A DNA stretch of 64,000 nucleotides, taken from positions 372,001 to 436,000 of the forward strand of contig NZ_QLLL01000003.1 of assembly GCF_003259335.1 (NCBI RefSeq). Reading direction: 5' to 3'. Shown here piece by piece: positions 35,435 to 44,393 of the stretch; within the stretch, counting starts at the first letter, position 1; every line of letters begins with the position of its first letter. The notes under the pieces are model-generated. The model saw only the letters and a program-made list of their open reading frames with translations, did no database searches and was not told the origin of the DNA. This DNA comes from Chitinophaga skermanii (GTDB taxonomy: Bacteria; Bacteroidota; Bacteroidia; Chitinophagales; Chitinophagaceae). A program made the position numbers and the translations under genes.

Positions 35435-37055
35435 CGCTTTAACGCGCAAAGACTTTTTGCGGTATATGGCCCTCATTGCAGGTGCTACCATTACCGCAAC
35501 AGAATTTACTGCCTGTGAAAGTAAAAAGGATCGCTACGGCCATATAAAAGGAAGCATGCAGGGTGCTTCGGCGAAATTAGGGCACCAGCTCCGCGACAGC
35601 ACTTTTCCCGAACCAACGATTATTGATCACGTAGAAGCAGTGATTATAGGCGGTGGTGTTGCCGGTTTATCGGCTGCAAGAATCTTCCAACAACATGGCT
35701 TCACCAATTTCCAGTTATTAGAATTGGAGCAGCATGTTGGTGGGAATTCATCTTACGGGCAGAACGATTACAGTGCGTATCCATTAGGCGCGCATTATTT
35801 GCCTATACCCAATCCGAATAATAAAGCATTACTGGAGCTATTAGCAGAAGCCGGTATTATTACCGGGTACGATGCAAGCGGTATTCCTATTTATAACGAA
35901 ACCGATCTTTGCTACGACCCCGAAGAGCGTTTATTTATCAACAATCGTTGGCAAGAAGGCTTGGTGCCCAACTTTGGTGTAAGCAAACCCGAACTCGCCG
36001 ATATTACGCGTTTCTTAGCGGCCATGGATACTTTCCGTTGGGCAAAAGGAACCGATCAGCGTTATGCATTTGACATCCCTTTACTCGAATCTTCTAGCGA
36101 TGAACAATTTACCCGCCTCGATAAAATAACCATGGCGCAATACTTGGCCGATGAAAAGTATACTTCGAAAGCCTTGCGTTGGTACGTGGATTATTGTTGT
36201 AGAGATGATTATGGAGCAGGTATAAACGAAGTAAGCGCTTGGGCCGGTATCCATTATTTTGCCAGCAGGAAAGGGAAAGCCGCGAATGCTGAAAGTTCCC
36301 ACGTGTTAACATGGCCGGAAGGGAATGGGTATTTAGTGAAGCATTTGAAGCAATACAGTGCACAACAAGCGAATACGCAGTGTTTAGCTTATAAAATTAC
36401 ACCGCACGAGCACGAGGTGTGGGTGGATTATTACGATGTAAATACCCATACCAATAAGCGCATTGTTGCAAAAGCAGCGATTATGGCCATGCCGCAATTT
36501 ATAGCTAAGCGTTTATTACCTGCGGCGCAATATGATCATGCATTTGTGTATTCGCCGTGGTTGGTAGCGAATGTTACCTTATCGGAAGTTCCGATGGGCA
36601 GCGGTTACCCGCTTTGTTGGGATAACGTGGCCTTCGAAGGGAAATCGCTCGGGTATGTGAATGCGCAACAACAAACTGTGCGTGTAACGATGCCGGAAAA
36701 GCAGGTAATTACGTATTACTTGCCATTGGATCAATTGTCGCCCGTAGCATCGAGGAAATATGCCATTAACTTACCGCATGCACAGTGGGTGAAGTTGATT
36801 GTAGATGATTTGGAAACCATGCATCCCAACATTCATGCAAACATAGAAAATATCGACACTTGGGTATGGGGCCATGGTATGGTGCGCCCGCATCCTGGGT
36901 TTATTTCGGGTGAGGCAGTGAAAGCTGCTCGCCAACCTGTACACGAGCGAATTTTCTTTGCTCATTCTGATTTAAGCGGTATATCAATTTTCGAAGAAGC
37001 CTTTTACCATGGAAACAACGCTGCACGGGCCCTCCTTGCCAAACTCGGGAAATAG
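35409..37055 (+). CDS. Exported FAD-dependent amine-oxidase-like protein
   Basis: 548 residues. The N-terminus has a Tat-like pattern (TRKDFLRYMALIAG, RK instead of RR) ending in a Cys (TAC, C36), so it may be a folded exported lipoprotein. The FAD-binding Rossmann loop is AVIIGGGVAGLSAARI, followed by LELEQHVGGNSSYG. The C-terminal GISIFEEAFYHGNNAARALL is the typical second FAD contact of amine-oxidase/NAD(P)-binding-8 proteins. It overlaps the upstream spermidine-synthase-like gene by 26 bp and the next gene by 47 bp. A polyamine or aminopropyl-product oxidase is plausible but unproven. Confidence 0.78.
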   Translation: MSGGNTKSNALTRKDFLRYMALIAGATITATEFTACESKKDRYGHIKGSMQGASAKLGHQLRDSTFPEPTIIDHVEAVIIGGGVAGLSAARIFQQHGFTNFQLLELEQHVGGNSSYGQNDYSAYPLGAHYLPIPNPNNKALLELLAEAGIITGYDASGIPIYNETDLCYDPEERLFINNRWQEGLVPNFGVSKPELADITRFLAAMDTFRWAKGTDQRYAFDIPLLESSSDEQFTRLDKITMAQYLADEKYTSKALRWYVDYCCRDDYGAGINEVSAWAGIHYFASRKGKAANAESSHVLTWPEGNGYLVKHLKQYSAQQANTQCLAYKITPHEHEVWVDYYDVNTHTNKRIVAKAAIMAMPQFIAKRLLPAAQYDHAFVYSPWLVANVTLSEVPMGSGYPLCWDNVAFEGKSLGYVNAQQQTVRVTMPEKQVITYYLPLDQLSPVASRKYAINLPHAQWVKLIVDDLETMHPNIHANIENIDTWVWGHGMVRPHPGFISGEAVKAARQPVHERIFFAHSDLSGISIFEEAFYHGNNAARALLAKLGK

Positions 37056-38133
37056 TCGCCAGCCTTGGGTATATGCCGCTTGGCTCGACAGCATCTTTAT
37101 CTTATCGCCACCATTTTTGGCCTTGGCGTGTATCGCGTTATTTCCGCAAGTGTTCATCAACGGCAATAGCAGTGTGAACGTTGCTTGGTGGGTAATATTG
37201 GTATTGTTTATTGATGTGGCACATGTGTATGCAACCATTTACCGTACTTATTTCGACCGGGCTACGTTGGCAGCACGGCCCAGGGTGTTTTTGTTGGTGC
37301 CATTGTGTGCTTGGTTGGTAGGTGTTGGTTTGTATATATGCGGTCCTTTAGTATTTTGGCGGGTGTTGGCTTATTTAGCAGTGTACCATTTTATTCGCCA
37401 GCAGTATGGTTTTTTACGGATATATAGCCGTAAAGAAAAGCAATCCAAACCCGCTCAATTGCTTGATAATCTAACGATTTACGCTACTACAATTTACCCG
37501 TTGCTTTATTGGCATGTAAAAGGTCCGTTTGTATTTAACTGGTTCGTGGAAGGAGATTTCTTTTACTGGCCATTGCAGCTGGTGTTGCCGGTGGCGAATG
37601 TGATGTATATCGCTTTATTGGTGGCTTATGTGATAAAAGAAGTGGTGAGCAGTATAAAAGAAAAAGCATTCAATATACCGAAACAGCTGCTGGTACTGGG
37701 TACGGGCATGTCGTGGTATTTTGGTATTGTATACTTCAAAGGCGACTTAACCTTTACCTTGCTGAACATTATTTCGCATGGTATACCGTACATGGCGCTT
37801 ATTTGGGTACATGGTAGGAAGCAGTATTATCAACCCAGCTCGTCGAAAGGTTTCTTGAAGCATATATTTAGCAACTACGGGATTGTACTTTTCTTGGGGA
37901 TTATAGCGGTGTTGGCTTTCGTGGAAGAAGGGTTGTGGGATGGATTTGTTTGGCGGGAACATACACAGTTCTTCAGCGTATTTCAGTCGTTACCTGTATT
38001 GGAGGATAATTTATGGATGGCGGTAGTAGTGCCCTTGTTAGCGATTCCGCAAATCACGCATTATGTGCTGGATGGGTTTATTTGGCGCATGAAGAAAGAT
38101 CACTATAATTGGAAAAGTGCGACGATCGGGTGA
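37009..38133 (+). CDS. Polytopic membrane protein closing the SpeD/DUF4178 block
   Basis: 374 residues with about eight membrane helices. Conserved-looking polar sites inside or near helices are FIDVAHVYATIYRTYFD, YHFIRQQYGFLRIYSRKE, SHGIPYMALIWVHGRKQ and ITHYVLDGFIWRMKKD. The repeated His and Arg residues look like a metal or heme site or a lipid-enzyme site. I recognise no named family. Its ATG lies 47 bp inside the FAD gene, so expression is coupled to the block. Its stop (38133) abuts the stop of the opposing DUF721 gene with no gap. Confidence 0.7.
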   Translation: METTLHGPSLPNSGNSRQPWVYAAWLDSIFILSPPFLALACIALFPQVFINGNSSVNVAWWVILVLFIDVAHVYATIYRTYFDRATLAARPRVFLLVPLCAWLVGVGLYICGPLVFWRVLAYLAVYHFIRQQYGFLRIYSRKEKQSKPAQLLDNLTIYATTIYPLLYWHVKGPFVFNWFVEGDFFYWPLQLVLPVANVMYIALLVAYVIKEVVSSIKEKAFNIPKQLLVLGTGMSWYFGIVYFKGDLTFTLLNIISHGIPYMALIWVHGRKQYYQPSSSKGFLKHIFSNYGIVLFLGIIAVLAFVEEGLWDGFVWREHTQFFSVFQSLPVLEDNLWMAVVVPLLAIPQITHYVLDGFIWRMKKDHYNWKSATIG

Positions 38134-38421
38134 TTATTTAATCATCACATCTTTCACAATATTTTCCCCTAGCATATCATTCACGAGTTTCTTGATTTTA
38201 TCGCGGGAGTAGGTTAGCTCTTGTTTGAGAGGGCCAACAGCAGTGGTAATCATCAAGGTACCGTCAATTAACTGCACACTTTGGGTGTACCTGGCAATGG
38301 TTTTACCCATAAGGCTTTCCCAGTTTTCTTGGATGCGCACTTCCATCAGCTTCGGTTTCATCCGGCTTTTGTCGAGGTATTCTCTTAAAGCATCTCCAAT
38401 ACTAACAACTTTATTACGCAT
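38134..38421 (-). CDS. DUF721 domain protein
   Basis: 95 residues from the ATG at 38421. A TTG nine bases upstream is a weaker alternative. The DUF721 core is clear: I-x-LREYL-type helix (SIGDALREYLDKSRMKPKLMEVRI), WESLMGKTIARYTQ and the beta part LIDGTLMITTAVGPLKQELTYS. DUF721 relates to the DciA helicase-loader fold, and a place beside recF fits a DNA-replication or repair link. The two genes run in the same direction, recF first, 58 bp apart. Confidence 0.88.
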   Translation of the reverse strand: MRNKVVSIGDALREYLDKSRMKPKLMEVRIQENWESLMGKTIARYTQSVQLIDGTLMITTAVGPLKQELTYSRDKIKKLVNDMLGENIVKDVMIK

Positions 38422-38478
38422 AGCCAGCAAAGTTATGACAGGAATCGTCTTGTTCCTTGAATGTGAATAAATAGATAC

Positions 38479-39558
38479 TTAGATTGCGATGAGTTGCAAC
38501 AAACCTGCTTTTTCCCCGAAAGCTTGTTGTAATCTTTCGGCATGGGTATCGGTAATGAATACTTGGCCGTAGGCATCGCTGGTCACTAATTGAATGAGCC
38601 TGGACACCCTTTCTTGGTCTAATTTCTCGAAAACATCATCTAGTAGCAAAATCGGCGGGCATCCTTTATGTTCGCGCATCACTTCATATTGGGCCAGTTT
38701 GAGGGCGAAGAGGAAGCTTTTACGTTGACCTTGGGAAGCGCTCGTTTTCATAGAATGATTATTGAGGAGAAAAACGAGGTCGTCGCGGTGAATACCGGCG
38801 CTGGTACGTTGTAATACCTTGTCTTTTAGTTGGTTTTGGAGGAGGATTTGTTGGAACCCTGCATCGTGTAAATGGCATTGGTATTGAATGTTCACCGTTT
38901 CGTGGGCACCGGCGAGGTAGTCGTACAGTTGTTGTACTTTTTCGATAAAGCCGGGGAGGAATTCGCTCCGGGCTTCGAAAATGGGGGTGCCGTGGTGAAC
39001 GAGTTGCTCGTCGAATATTTCGAGGAGGGCATCTTGGTTATGGCCGGTTTCGGCAATTGTTTTGAGGAGGGTATTGCGCTGTTGTAGGATTTTTGTGTAG
39101 GCGATGAGGTGGTCCATATACCCTGGAATAAGCTGGGATAGGAGGGTATCGAGCCATTTACGGCGTTCTTCGCTACCGCCGAGAATGATGTCGGCATCAT
39201 CGGGGGCGATCATCACAGCAGGGAATTGGCCGATGTGGCGGGAGAAGCGGTCGTACACATCATCATTGAGGGCAATTTCCTTCTTGCCTTCTTTAACGGT
39301 GCATACAATTTTGGAAGCAAGGCCACTTCTTTCCAGTTGGCCTTCAATGCGAAAGCCGCCGGTGTTATATAGCACGTTTTGGGATTCGTTGCTGGAGAAA
39401 TAGCTTTTTGTGAAGCATAAATAGTAGATAGCATCGAGCAAATTGGTTTTGCCGGAGCCATTTTTACCTGTAATGCCCACAATTCTTTCTTGAAATTGAA
39501 AAATTTGTTGTGGGTAATTTTTAAATTGGACGAGTAATATTTTTTTTACCGTTAACAA
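38479..39558 (-). CDS. recF: DNA replication and repair protein RecF
   Basis: SMC-like ATPase that loads RecA at single-stranded gaps with RecO and RecR. At 359 residues it has the usual length. It shows the N-terminal LLVQFKNYPQQ, the Walker A GITGKNGSGKTNLLDAIYYL (31-47), the ABC signature SASQGQRKSFLFALKLAQ and Walker B ILLLDDVFEKLD. It is followed by DUF721 on the same strand. It is divergent from pdhA across a gap of about 200 bp. Confidence 0.95.
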   Translation of the reverse strand: MLTVKKILLVQFKNYPQQIFQFQERIVGITGKNGSGKTNLLDAIYYLCFTKSYFSSNESQNVLYNTGGFRIEGQLERSGLASKIVCTVKEGKKEIALNDDVYDRFSRHIGQFPAVMIAPDDADIILGGSEERRKWLDTLLSQLIPGYMDHLIAYTKILQQRNTLLKTIAETGHNQDALLEIFDEQLVHHGTPIFEARSEFLPGFIEKVQQLYDYLAGAHETVNIQYQCHLHDAGFQQILLQNQLKDKVLQRTSAGIHRDDLVFLLNNHSMKTSASQGQRKSFLFALKLAQYEVMREHKGCPPILLLDDVFEKLDQERVSRLIQLVTSDAYGQVFITDTHAERLQQAFGEKAGLLQLIAI

Positions 39559-39750
39559 TAGCGCGATTTTTTAAATAAAATATTTTATACATTTAACGCC
39601 GCAACCTAAGCTACGCAAAGGTTACGGAAGAAAAACGACAAACTGGATTCAATCCTAAAATAAACTAGTATGCAAAAGTGCTTGAATTTGACGAATTTGC
39701 ATAATTTGTGTGACAAACATAATTGTATTACGTTTTTAGGATTTTCCTTT

Positions 39751-39758
39751 TATATTTG
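39751..39758 (+). promoter_or_regulatory. Bacteroidota -7 promoter box upstream of pdhA
   Basis: TATATTTG (TAnnTTTG consensus) lies 19 nt before the GTG at 39777. A -33 TTG is not obvious. The box falls inside the longer open frame and so argues for the shorter protein. Confidence 0.6.
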
Positions 39759-39776
39759 CGAACAAATTTAGAACTA

Positions 39777-40787
39777 GTGCAAACTTTAACAGACGTGAAG
39801 ACGAAATTCTCCAAAGAAACCTACCTCTACTGGTATGAACTAATGCTGTTAATGCGCCGCTTCGAAGAAAAAGCTGGGCAATTATACGGTATGCAAAAGA
39901 TTCGCGGTTTTTGCCACTTATATATTGGTCAAGAAGCTGTTGCGGCTGGGGCTATTACAGCTACTAAGCCGGAAGATAAATTCATCACAGCTTACCGTGA
40001 CCATGCTTTAGCGATTGCTAAGGGTATGTCGGCTAGGGAGTGTATGGCAGAATTGTATGGCAAGGCAACAGGTTGCTCGAAAGGTAAGGGTGGTTCAATG
40101 CACTTTTTCTCTGTAGAGCATGGCTTTTTTGGCGGACATGGTATTGTAGGCGCGCAAATCGGTACTGGCGCAGGCTTAGCATTTGCTGAGAAATATAAAG
40201 GCACGGATAACGTGGCATTGTGTTTCTTTGGTGATGGTGCTGCCCGTCAAGGTATGTTGCACGAAACATTCAATATGGCAATGACCTGGAAACTTCCAGT
40301 GATTTTCATTTGTGAAAACAACAAGTACGCAATGGGTACTTCAGTTGAGCGTACATCTAACGTACTCGACATCTACAAATTAGCGGATGCATATGAAATG
40401 CCTGCTGATTCTATTGATGGTATGAGTTGCGAGGCTGTACACGAAGCAATTGAAAGAGCGGTAAAACGCGCACGTGAAGCAGGTGGACCAACTTTACTTG
40501 AAATCAACACGTACCGTTACAAAGGTCACTCTATGAGTGATCCTGCGAAATACCGTACGAAAGAAGAAGTAGAGGAATACAAAGAGAAAGATCCAATTTC
40601 GCATGTATTACATACGATCTTAGAAAATAAATGGGCTACAGATGCTGAAATCGAAGCGATCAACGAAAGAGTGAAAGCTGAGGTGGAAGATTGTGTTCAA
40701 TTTGCTGAAGAGTCTCCATGGCCATCAGATGATGAGTTATTGAAAGACGTTTACACGCAAGAAGACTACCCATTCATCGTAGACTAA
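39777..40787 (+). CDS. pdhA: Pyruvate dehydrogenase E1 alpha subunit
   Basis: Thiamine-diphosphate E1 alpha subunit of the pyruvate dehydrogenase complex. It shows the TPP motif FGDGAARQGMLHETFNMA...ICENNKYAMGT, the phosphorylation-loop segment TYRYKGHSMSDPAKYR, and the N-terminal LMRRFEEKAGQLYGMQKIRGFCHLYIGQEA. The upstream frame to 39723 contains the promoter box and so is not the start. GTG at 39777 (336 residues) is preferred, with GTG 39795 as an alternative. No E1 beta gene follows, so the partner subunit must be encoded elsewhere. Confidence 0.9.
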   Translation: MQTLTDVKTKFSKETYLYWYELMLLMRRFEEKAGQLYGMQKIRGFCHLYIGQEAVAAGAITATKPEDKFITAYRDHALAIAKGMSARECMAELYGKATGCSKGKGGSMHFFSVEHGFFGGHGIVGAQIGTGAGLAFAEKYKGTDNVALCFFGDGAARQGMLHETFNMAMTWKLPVIFICENNKYAMGTSVERTSNVLDIYKLADAYEMPADSIDGMSCEAVHEAIERAVKRAREAGGPTLLEINTYRYKGHSMSDPAKYRTKEEVEEYKEKDPISHVLHTILENKWATDAEIEAINERVKAEVEDCVQFAEESPWPSDDELLKDVYTQEDYPFIVD

Positions 40788-40888
40788 TCAACTTATTGAA
40801 GGTTAATAGCTTGGTGCAATGTTCATCGAACTGTTAACCTTCATTTTTATACAACCAAGAATAATTTCACTTTAACCGTTGCTGTACA

Positions 40889-41602
40889 ATGGCAGATCAA
40901 AAAGCAAACACCACGCAAGCAGCTAACCAAGTGCAGAAAGCCGATCAAGGTTTCGACTTGCAAAACTCTATGCACAAGGCCGAAGATTTTTATACCAGGA
41001 ACAAAAATATTATTAATATTTCCTTGATTGCTGTAGTGGTAGTCGTTGGTGGTATCTTCTCTTATAACAAATTTTTAAAGGCCCCTAAAGAATTGAAAGC
41101 ACAGAAAATGATTTTCCAAGCGCAAAACTACTTTGCTGTGGATTCATTCTCTAAGGCATTAAACGGCGTAAGAGGCGGTGAAGATGGTTTCTTACAAGTA
41201 ATCGATAAATATCCTGGCACTAAAGCTGGTAACATCGCTCGTTATAGCGCAGGCGTTTGCTACGTGAAGTTGGGCGAATACCAAAAAGGTATCGATATGT
41301 TAAACTCTTTCAGTAGCGACGATATGATCGTTCAAGCGGTAGCTTACGGTATTACCGGTGATGCTTACATGGAGTTGAACAAAGGTGCTGAAGCAATTGA
41401 TTATTACAAAAAAGCAGCAGCGTACAACCCGAACGAATTAACTTCTCCTATGTATCTCTTCCGTGCAGGTTTAGCATCTGAAAAAGCTGGTAAATCAACT
41501 GAAGCGATCGCATTCTACAAAGAGGTGAAAGAAAAATATCCTACTTCAACTGAAGGCCGCGAGATCGACAAGTACCTCGCTCGTCTTGGTGTAGTAAGAT
41601 AA
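40889..41602 (+). CDS. Tetratricopeptide-repeat protein with one membrane anchor
   Basis: 237 residues. A polar N-terminus of about 40 residues precedes a membrane helix (about 47-66, IINISLIAVVVVVGGIFSYN). Then come about four TPR units in the YfgM/BamD-like style (DGFLQVIDKYPGTKAGNIARYSAGVCYVKLGEYQKGIDML, then AEAIDYYKKAAAYNPNE, STEAIAFYKEVKEKYPTSTEG). It is probably a periplasm-facing scaffold that binds partner proteins. It lies 102 bp after pdhA and 69 bp before ribH. Confidence 0.82.
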   Translation: MADQKANTTQAANQVQKADQGFDLQNSMHKAEDFYTRNKNIINISLIAVVVVVGGIFSYNKFLKAPKELKAQKMIFQAQNYFAVDSFSKALNGVRGGEDGFLQVIDKYPGTKAGNIARYSAGVCYVKLGEYQKGIDMLNSFSSDDMIVQAVAYGITGDAYMELNKGAEAIDYYKKAAAYNPNELTSPMYLFRAGLASEKAGKSTEAIAFYKEVKEKYPTSTEGREIDKYLARLGVVR

Positions 41603-41670
41603 TAGTGAAGGTTGTCAACTACTTTACGTTTCGCGTGTTGTAGTTGCATCGAAAACATGATTTTAATACT

Positions 41671-42177
41671 ATGTCTGTACATAACACAAGCGTATTAAAC
41701 GACACTGGCATTCTCCAACTAGAGGGTGCCAGTGTTGTTATTGTCTATACGGAATGGAATGAATTCATTATTAATGAATTACTCGCAGGTTCCGATAGAA
41801 TCTTAGCAAAACACAATATCACCAGCGTGGTGAAAATTCAAGTACCGGGTGCCGTAGAAATCCCGTTTGCTATTAAGCAATATTGGGAAGAAACGAAAGG
41901 TACCAGCAAGCAACCTTCTTCTTTTATCGCTTTTGGTTGCGTTATTCGCGGCGGTACGCCACACTTCGATTACGTATGTAAAGCCATCACAGAGGGCGTA
42001 ACACAACTTAACCTTACTTTACCGGTGCCTACTATTTTCGGCGTGTTAACCGTTAATAATGTAGAACAAGCTGAAGAACGCTTAGGTGGTATTCACGGGC
42101 ATAAAGGAGAAGAAGCGGCGCTAGCGGCATTGAAAATGATGTCGTTCCAACGCCAACTCGTATCTGGCAAGCTCTAG
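41671..42177 (+). CDS. ribH: 6,7-dimethyl-8-ribityllumazine synthase
   Basis: Penultimate riboflavin-synthesis enzyme, joining 3,4-dihydroxy-2-butanone 4-phosphate with the ribitylaminouracil. 168 residues from ATG 41671; an earlier frame start at 41644 (TTG) is unlikely. It shows QVPGAVEIPFA, GCVIRGGTPHFDYVC (catalytic His), PTIFGVLTVNNVEQA and GHKGEEAALAAL. It follows the TPR gene. No FMN riboswitch is seen upstream. Confidence 0.95.
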   Translation: MSVHNTSVLNDTGILQLEGASVVIVYTEWNEFIINELLAGSDRILAKHNITSVVKIQVPGAVEIPFAIKQYWEETKGTSKQPSSFIAFGCVIRGGTPHFDYVCKAITEGVTQLNLTLPVPTIFGVLTVNNVEQAEERLGGIHGHKGEEAALAALKMMSFQRQLVSGKL

Positions 42178-42274
42178 TGAAATCTAATACTGGCGCAGAT
42201 TTTGTGAGATTAGAACAATTGATAAGGAATAATCGTAATTGGCTGCTCTTTGTAAGAGCTTAATACTTGAATGA

Positions 42275-42994
42275 ATGAATGTTCAACTCTTCGTACCCTG
42301 CTTCGTAGATCAACTGTTTCCCGAAACAGCTTTTAACATGGTAAAGGTGCTCGAAAAACTCGGTTGCACCGTTAGCTACAACCCCAACCAAACATGTTGC
42401 GGGCAACCGGCTTTCAACGCAGGATACCAAGATGAATGTAGATCTGTGGCTGCCAAATTCTTAAAGGATTTCCATACGGCTGATTATATCGTAGCACCGA
42501 GCGGCTCTTGCACAGGGTTCGTTCGTAACTACTATGGCAAGTTATTCGATAACTCTGCCAATCATAATGATGTGAAACAACTGAAAAAGAATATGTTCGA
42601 GTTCACAGAGTTCCTCACGCAAGTGCTGAAGGTAAAAGACTTAGGCGCTACGCTTAACGGGGTTGGTACCTACCACGATGCCTGCGGCGCTTTACGCGAA
42701 TGCGGTATCAAAGAAGGTCCTCGCCAACTCTTGGAAAATGTGAAAGGACTGCAACTCAATGAAATGAATGATTGTGAAACCTGTTGCGGTTTCGGTGGCA
42801 CGTTCGCTGTAAAATACGAACCCATTTCCATCGGTATGGGCGAACAAAAGGTATTGAATGCCATCGATAGTGGCGCCGATTACCTTATTTCGACCGACCT
42901 CAGCTGCTTGATGCACCTCGATGGTTATATCCGCAAACACAATCACAAGATTAAAATCATGCACATCGCCGATGTATTGGCAAGTGGATGGTAA
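42275..42994 (+). CDS. LutA-like (Fe-S)-binding oxidoreductase subunit
   Basis: 239-residue protein with two CCG cysteine-rich domains: NQTCCGQPAFNAGY with APSGSCTGF, and YHDACGALRECG with DCETCCGFGGTFAVKY. This equals the LutA/YkgE subunit of lactate utilisation and related heterodisulfide-reductase-like complexes, coordinating a 4Fe-4S cluster through CCG motifs. LutB and LutC are not adjacent, so the lactate role is a family-level inference. It is co-directional with the EVE gene 10 bp downstream. Confidence 0.88.
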   Translation: MNVQLFVPCFVDQLFPETAFNMVKVLEKLGCTVSYNPNQTCCGQPAFNAGYQDECRSVAAKFLKDFHTADYIVAPSGSCTGFVRNYYGKLFDNSANHNDVKQLKKNMFEFTEFLTQVLKVKDLGATLNGVGTYHDACGALRECGIKEGPRQLLENVKGLQLNEMNDCETCCGFGGTFAVKYEPISIGMGEQKVLNAIDSGADYLISTDLSCLMHLDGYIRKHNHKIKIMHIADVLASGW

Positions 42995-43004
42995 GTTAAA
43001 TTGA

Positions 43005-43421
43005 ATGACAATGCAATATTGGCTCGTAAAATCGGAACCATTTAAATATTCTTGGGATCAGTTCGTGAAAGACGGTCGTACCTTCTGGGACGGCGTACGT
43101 AACTACCAAGCACGTAATAACCTCCGTGCTATGAAAGAAGGCGATGAAGTACTTTTCTACCATAGCAATGAAGGCTTAGCAGTTGTAGGAATCGCGAAAG
43201 TGGTAAAAGCCGCTTACCAAGATCCCACCACGGAAGATGCCAACTGGGTAGTGGTAGATCTTTCCCCTGTTAAACCTTTCCCGAAGCCTGTTACCTTAGC
43301 AGCAATGAAAGCCGATCCCAAATTGGCGGAGTTATCATTGATTAAGCAGAGTAGGCTTTCGGTTTGTGATGTAAAAGCAGCGGAATTTAAGCATATTTTG
43401 AAGCTCGGCGGGGTGAAGTAA
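43005..43421 (+). CDS. EVE domain protein
   Basis: 138-residue PUA-like EVE domain that binds modified bases or RNA in other systems. Markers are YWLVKSEP at the start, WDGVRNYQARNNLRAMKEGDEVLFYHS in the middle, and VVVDLSPVKPFPKPVTL and SRLSVCDVKAAEF later. It is only 10 bp downstream of the LutA-like gene and followed by a terminator. The ATG at 43005 (MTMQ) is probable; ATG 43011 is possible. Ligand unknown. Confidence 0.92.
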   Translation: MTMQYWLVKSEPFKYSWDQFVKDGRTFWDGVRNYQARNNLRAMKEGDEVLFYHSNEGLAVVGIAKVVKAAYQDPTTEDANWVVVDLSPVKPFPKPVTLAAMKADPKLAELSLIKQSRLSVCDVKAAEFKHILKLGGVK

Positions 43422-43441
43422 CCTTGCTGATAGATGTAATT

Positions 43442-43470
43442 GAAAAAAGGCCTGTTTTACGGGCCTTTTT
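43442..43470 (+). terminator. Terminator after the EVE gene
   Basis: The A-run and stem AAAAAAGGCC/GGCCTTTTTT (43442-43451 with 43461-43470) have a 9-nt loop. It is symmetric, so it could work on both strands. Confidence 0.88.
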
Positions 43471-43686
43471 TGTTGATTAAATATACATAACTTGGTGAAA
43501 AGTTATAAGAAACCTAACTATAATCAATTCTTCAAAAAAGAACATGACTTAGCACATTCTAAGCGCAAATCAACCTAAAATCCAACATTAAAACTGTTTT
43601 TCTTCACCTTAATGCATACAATTTTTCAAGTAGCTCACTTATAAAAATGTCTATTCACAAAGTAAAGAGAACCTAATATTGCCCAT

Positions 43687-44157
43687 ATGAAATACTCACT
43701 TTTTTCTCTCGTAATGCTTATTGCTCTTACAGGTTGTTTAAAGAATAAAATAGCAATAACTGCGGACTATATTATTAATCCGAATTGGGATGAATATGAG
43801 AATTCAATAACTATTCAAAAAGTAAAAGTAAGAAAGGATAGTACATTAAACCCGTTTTTAAAATTAAGCCAAAATGAAATACTAGAGAGGCTTGAAGTTG
43901 ATACATCTTTTTGTTTTACTGGCAGTGTCAAATTCAATGGGGAACAATATTCAAAAAGAAAAGTCTATTTTAATAAAAAGAACAATTTCTATTGGTGGTC
44001 GGAAAACAGGAAGAAGAAAAAGGAAACTATTGGTAATTTGGAAAAGAATACTTGGTATCAATTCTCTGGACTTATTAGTTACCCAAATTACTTGTATATA
44101 TATATTGATAGTATGAATCAACCTCACAGATTTGATGTGAACCAGTCTAATTATTAG
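43687..44157 (+). CDS. Small hypothetical lipoprotein, AT-rich
   Basis: 156 residues with lipobox LTGC (Cys 18) after a short hydrophobic stretch. Beyond it the protein is Lys/Asn/Tyr-rich (KRKVYFNKKNNFYWW, NYLYIYIDS). The coding DNA is markedly more A+T-rich than its neighbours, which suggests acquired or fast-evolving DNA. No family recognised. Confidence 0.6.
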   Translation: MKYSLFSLVMLIALTGCLKNKIAITADYIINPNWDEYENSITIQKVKVRKDSTLNPFLKLSQNEILERLEVDTSFCFTGSVKFNGEQYSKRKVYFNKKNNFYWWSENRKKKKETIGNLEKNTWYQFSGLISYPNYLYIYIDSMNQPHRFDVNQSNY

Positions 44158-44332
44158 GTTGATTTATGGATACTCGTTGTTGCATTTGAAGTACTCTGAA
44201 ATTGTTTAATTCTCATTCAACACAATTGTACCTAATATGAAGAATTAGCTAGAAAATAGTTACATGTTTATATCGATATGAAGCGAAAATTTGATTTGGA
44301 TACTTAGTTGATTTAATTGTGTCATTTTCCAA

Positions 44333-44370
44333 CAAAAAAACGCGCTAGCATCCCAAGATGCTAGCGCGTT
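44333..44370 (-). terminator. Terminator after the 284-residue lipoprotein gene
   Basis: The perfect 14-bp stem AACGCGCTAGCATC/GATGCTAGCGCGTT (44339-44352 with 44357-44370) and 4-nt loop have an A-run at 44333-44340, read as T on the minus strand. Confidence 0.92.
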
Positions 44371-44393
44371 CAATTAATAGCTATATCTACAAT

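Noticed and set aside
41603..41670. FMN riboswitch before ribH
   Set aside because: The gap to the upstream TPR gene is 68 bp, too short, and lacks the RFN-element conserved segments.
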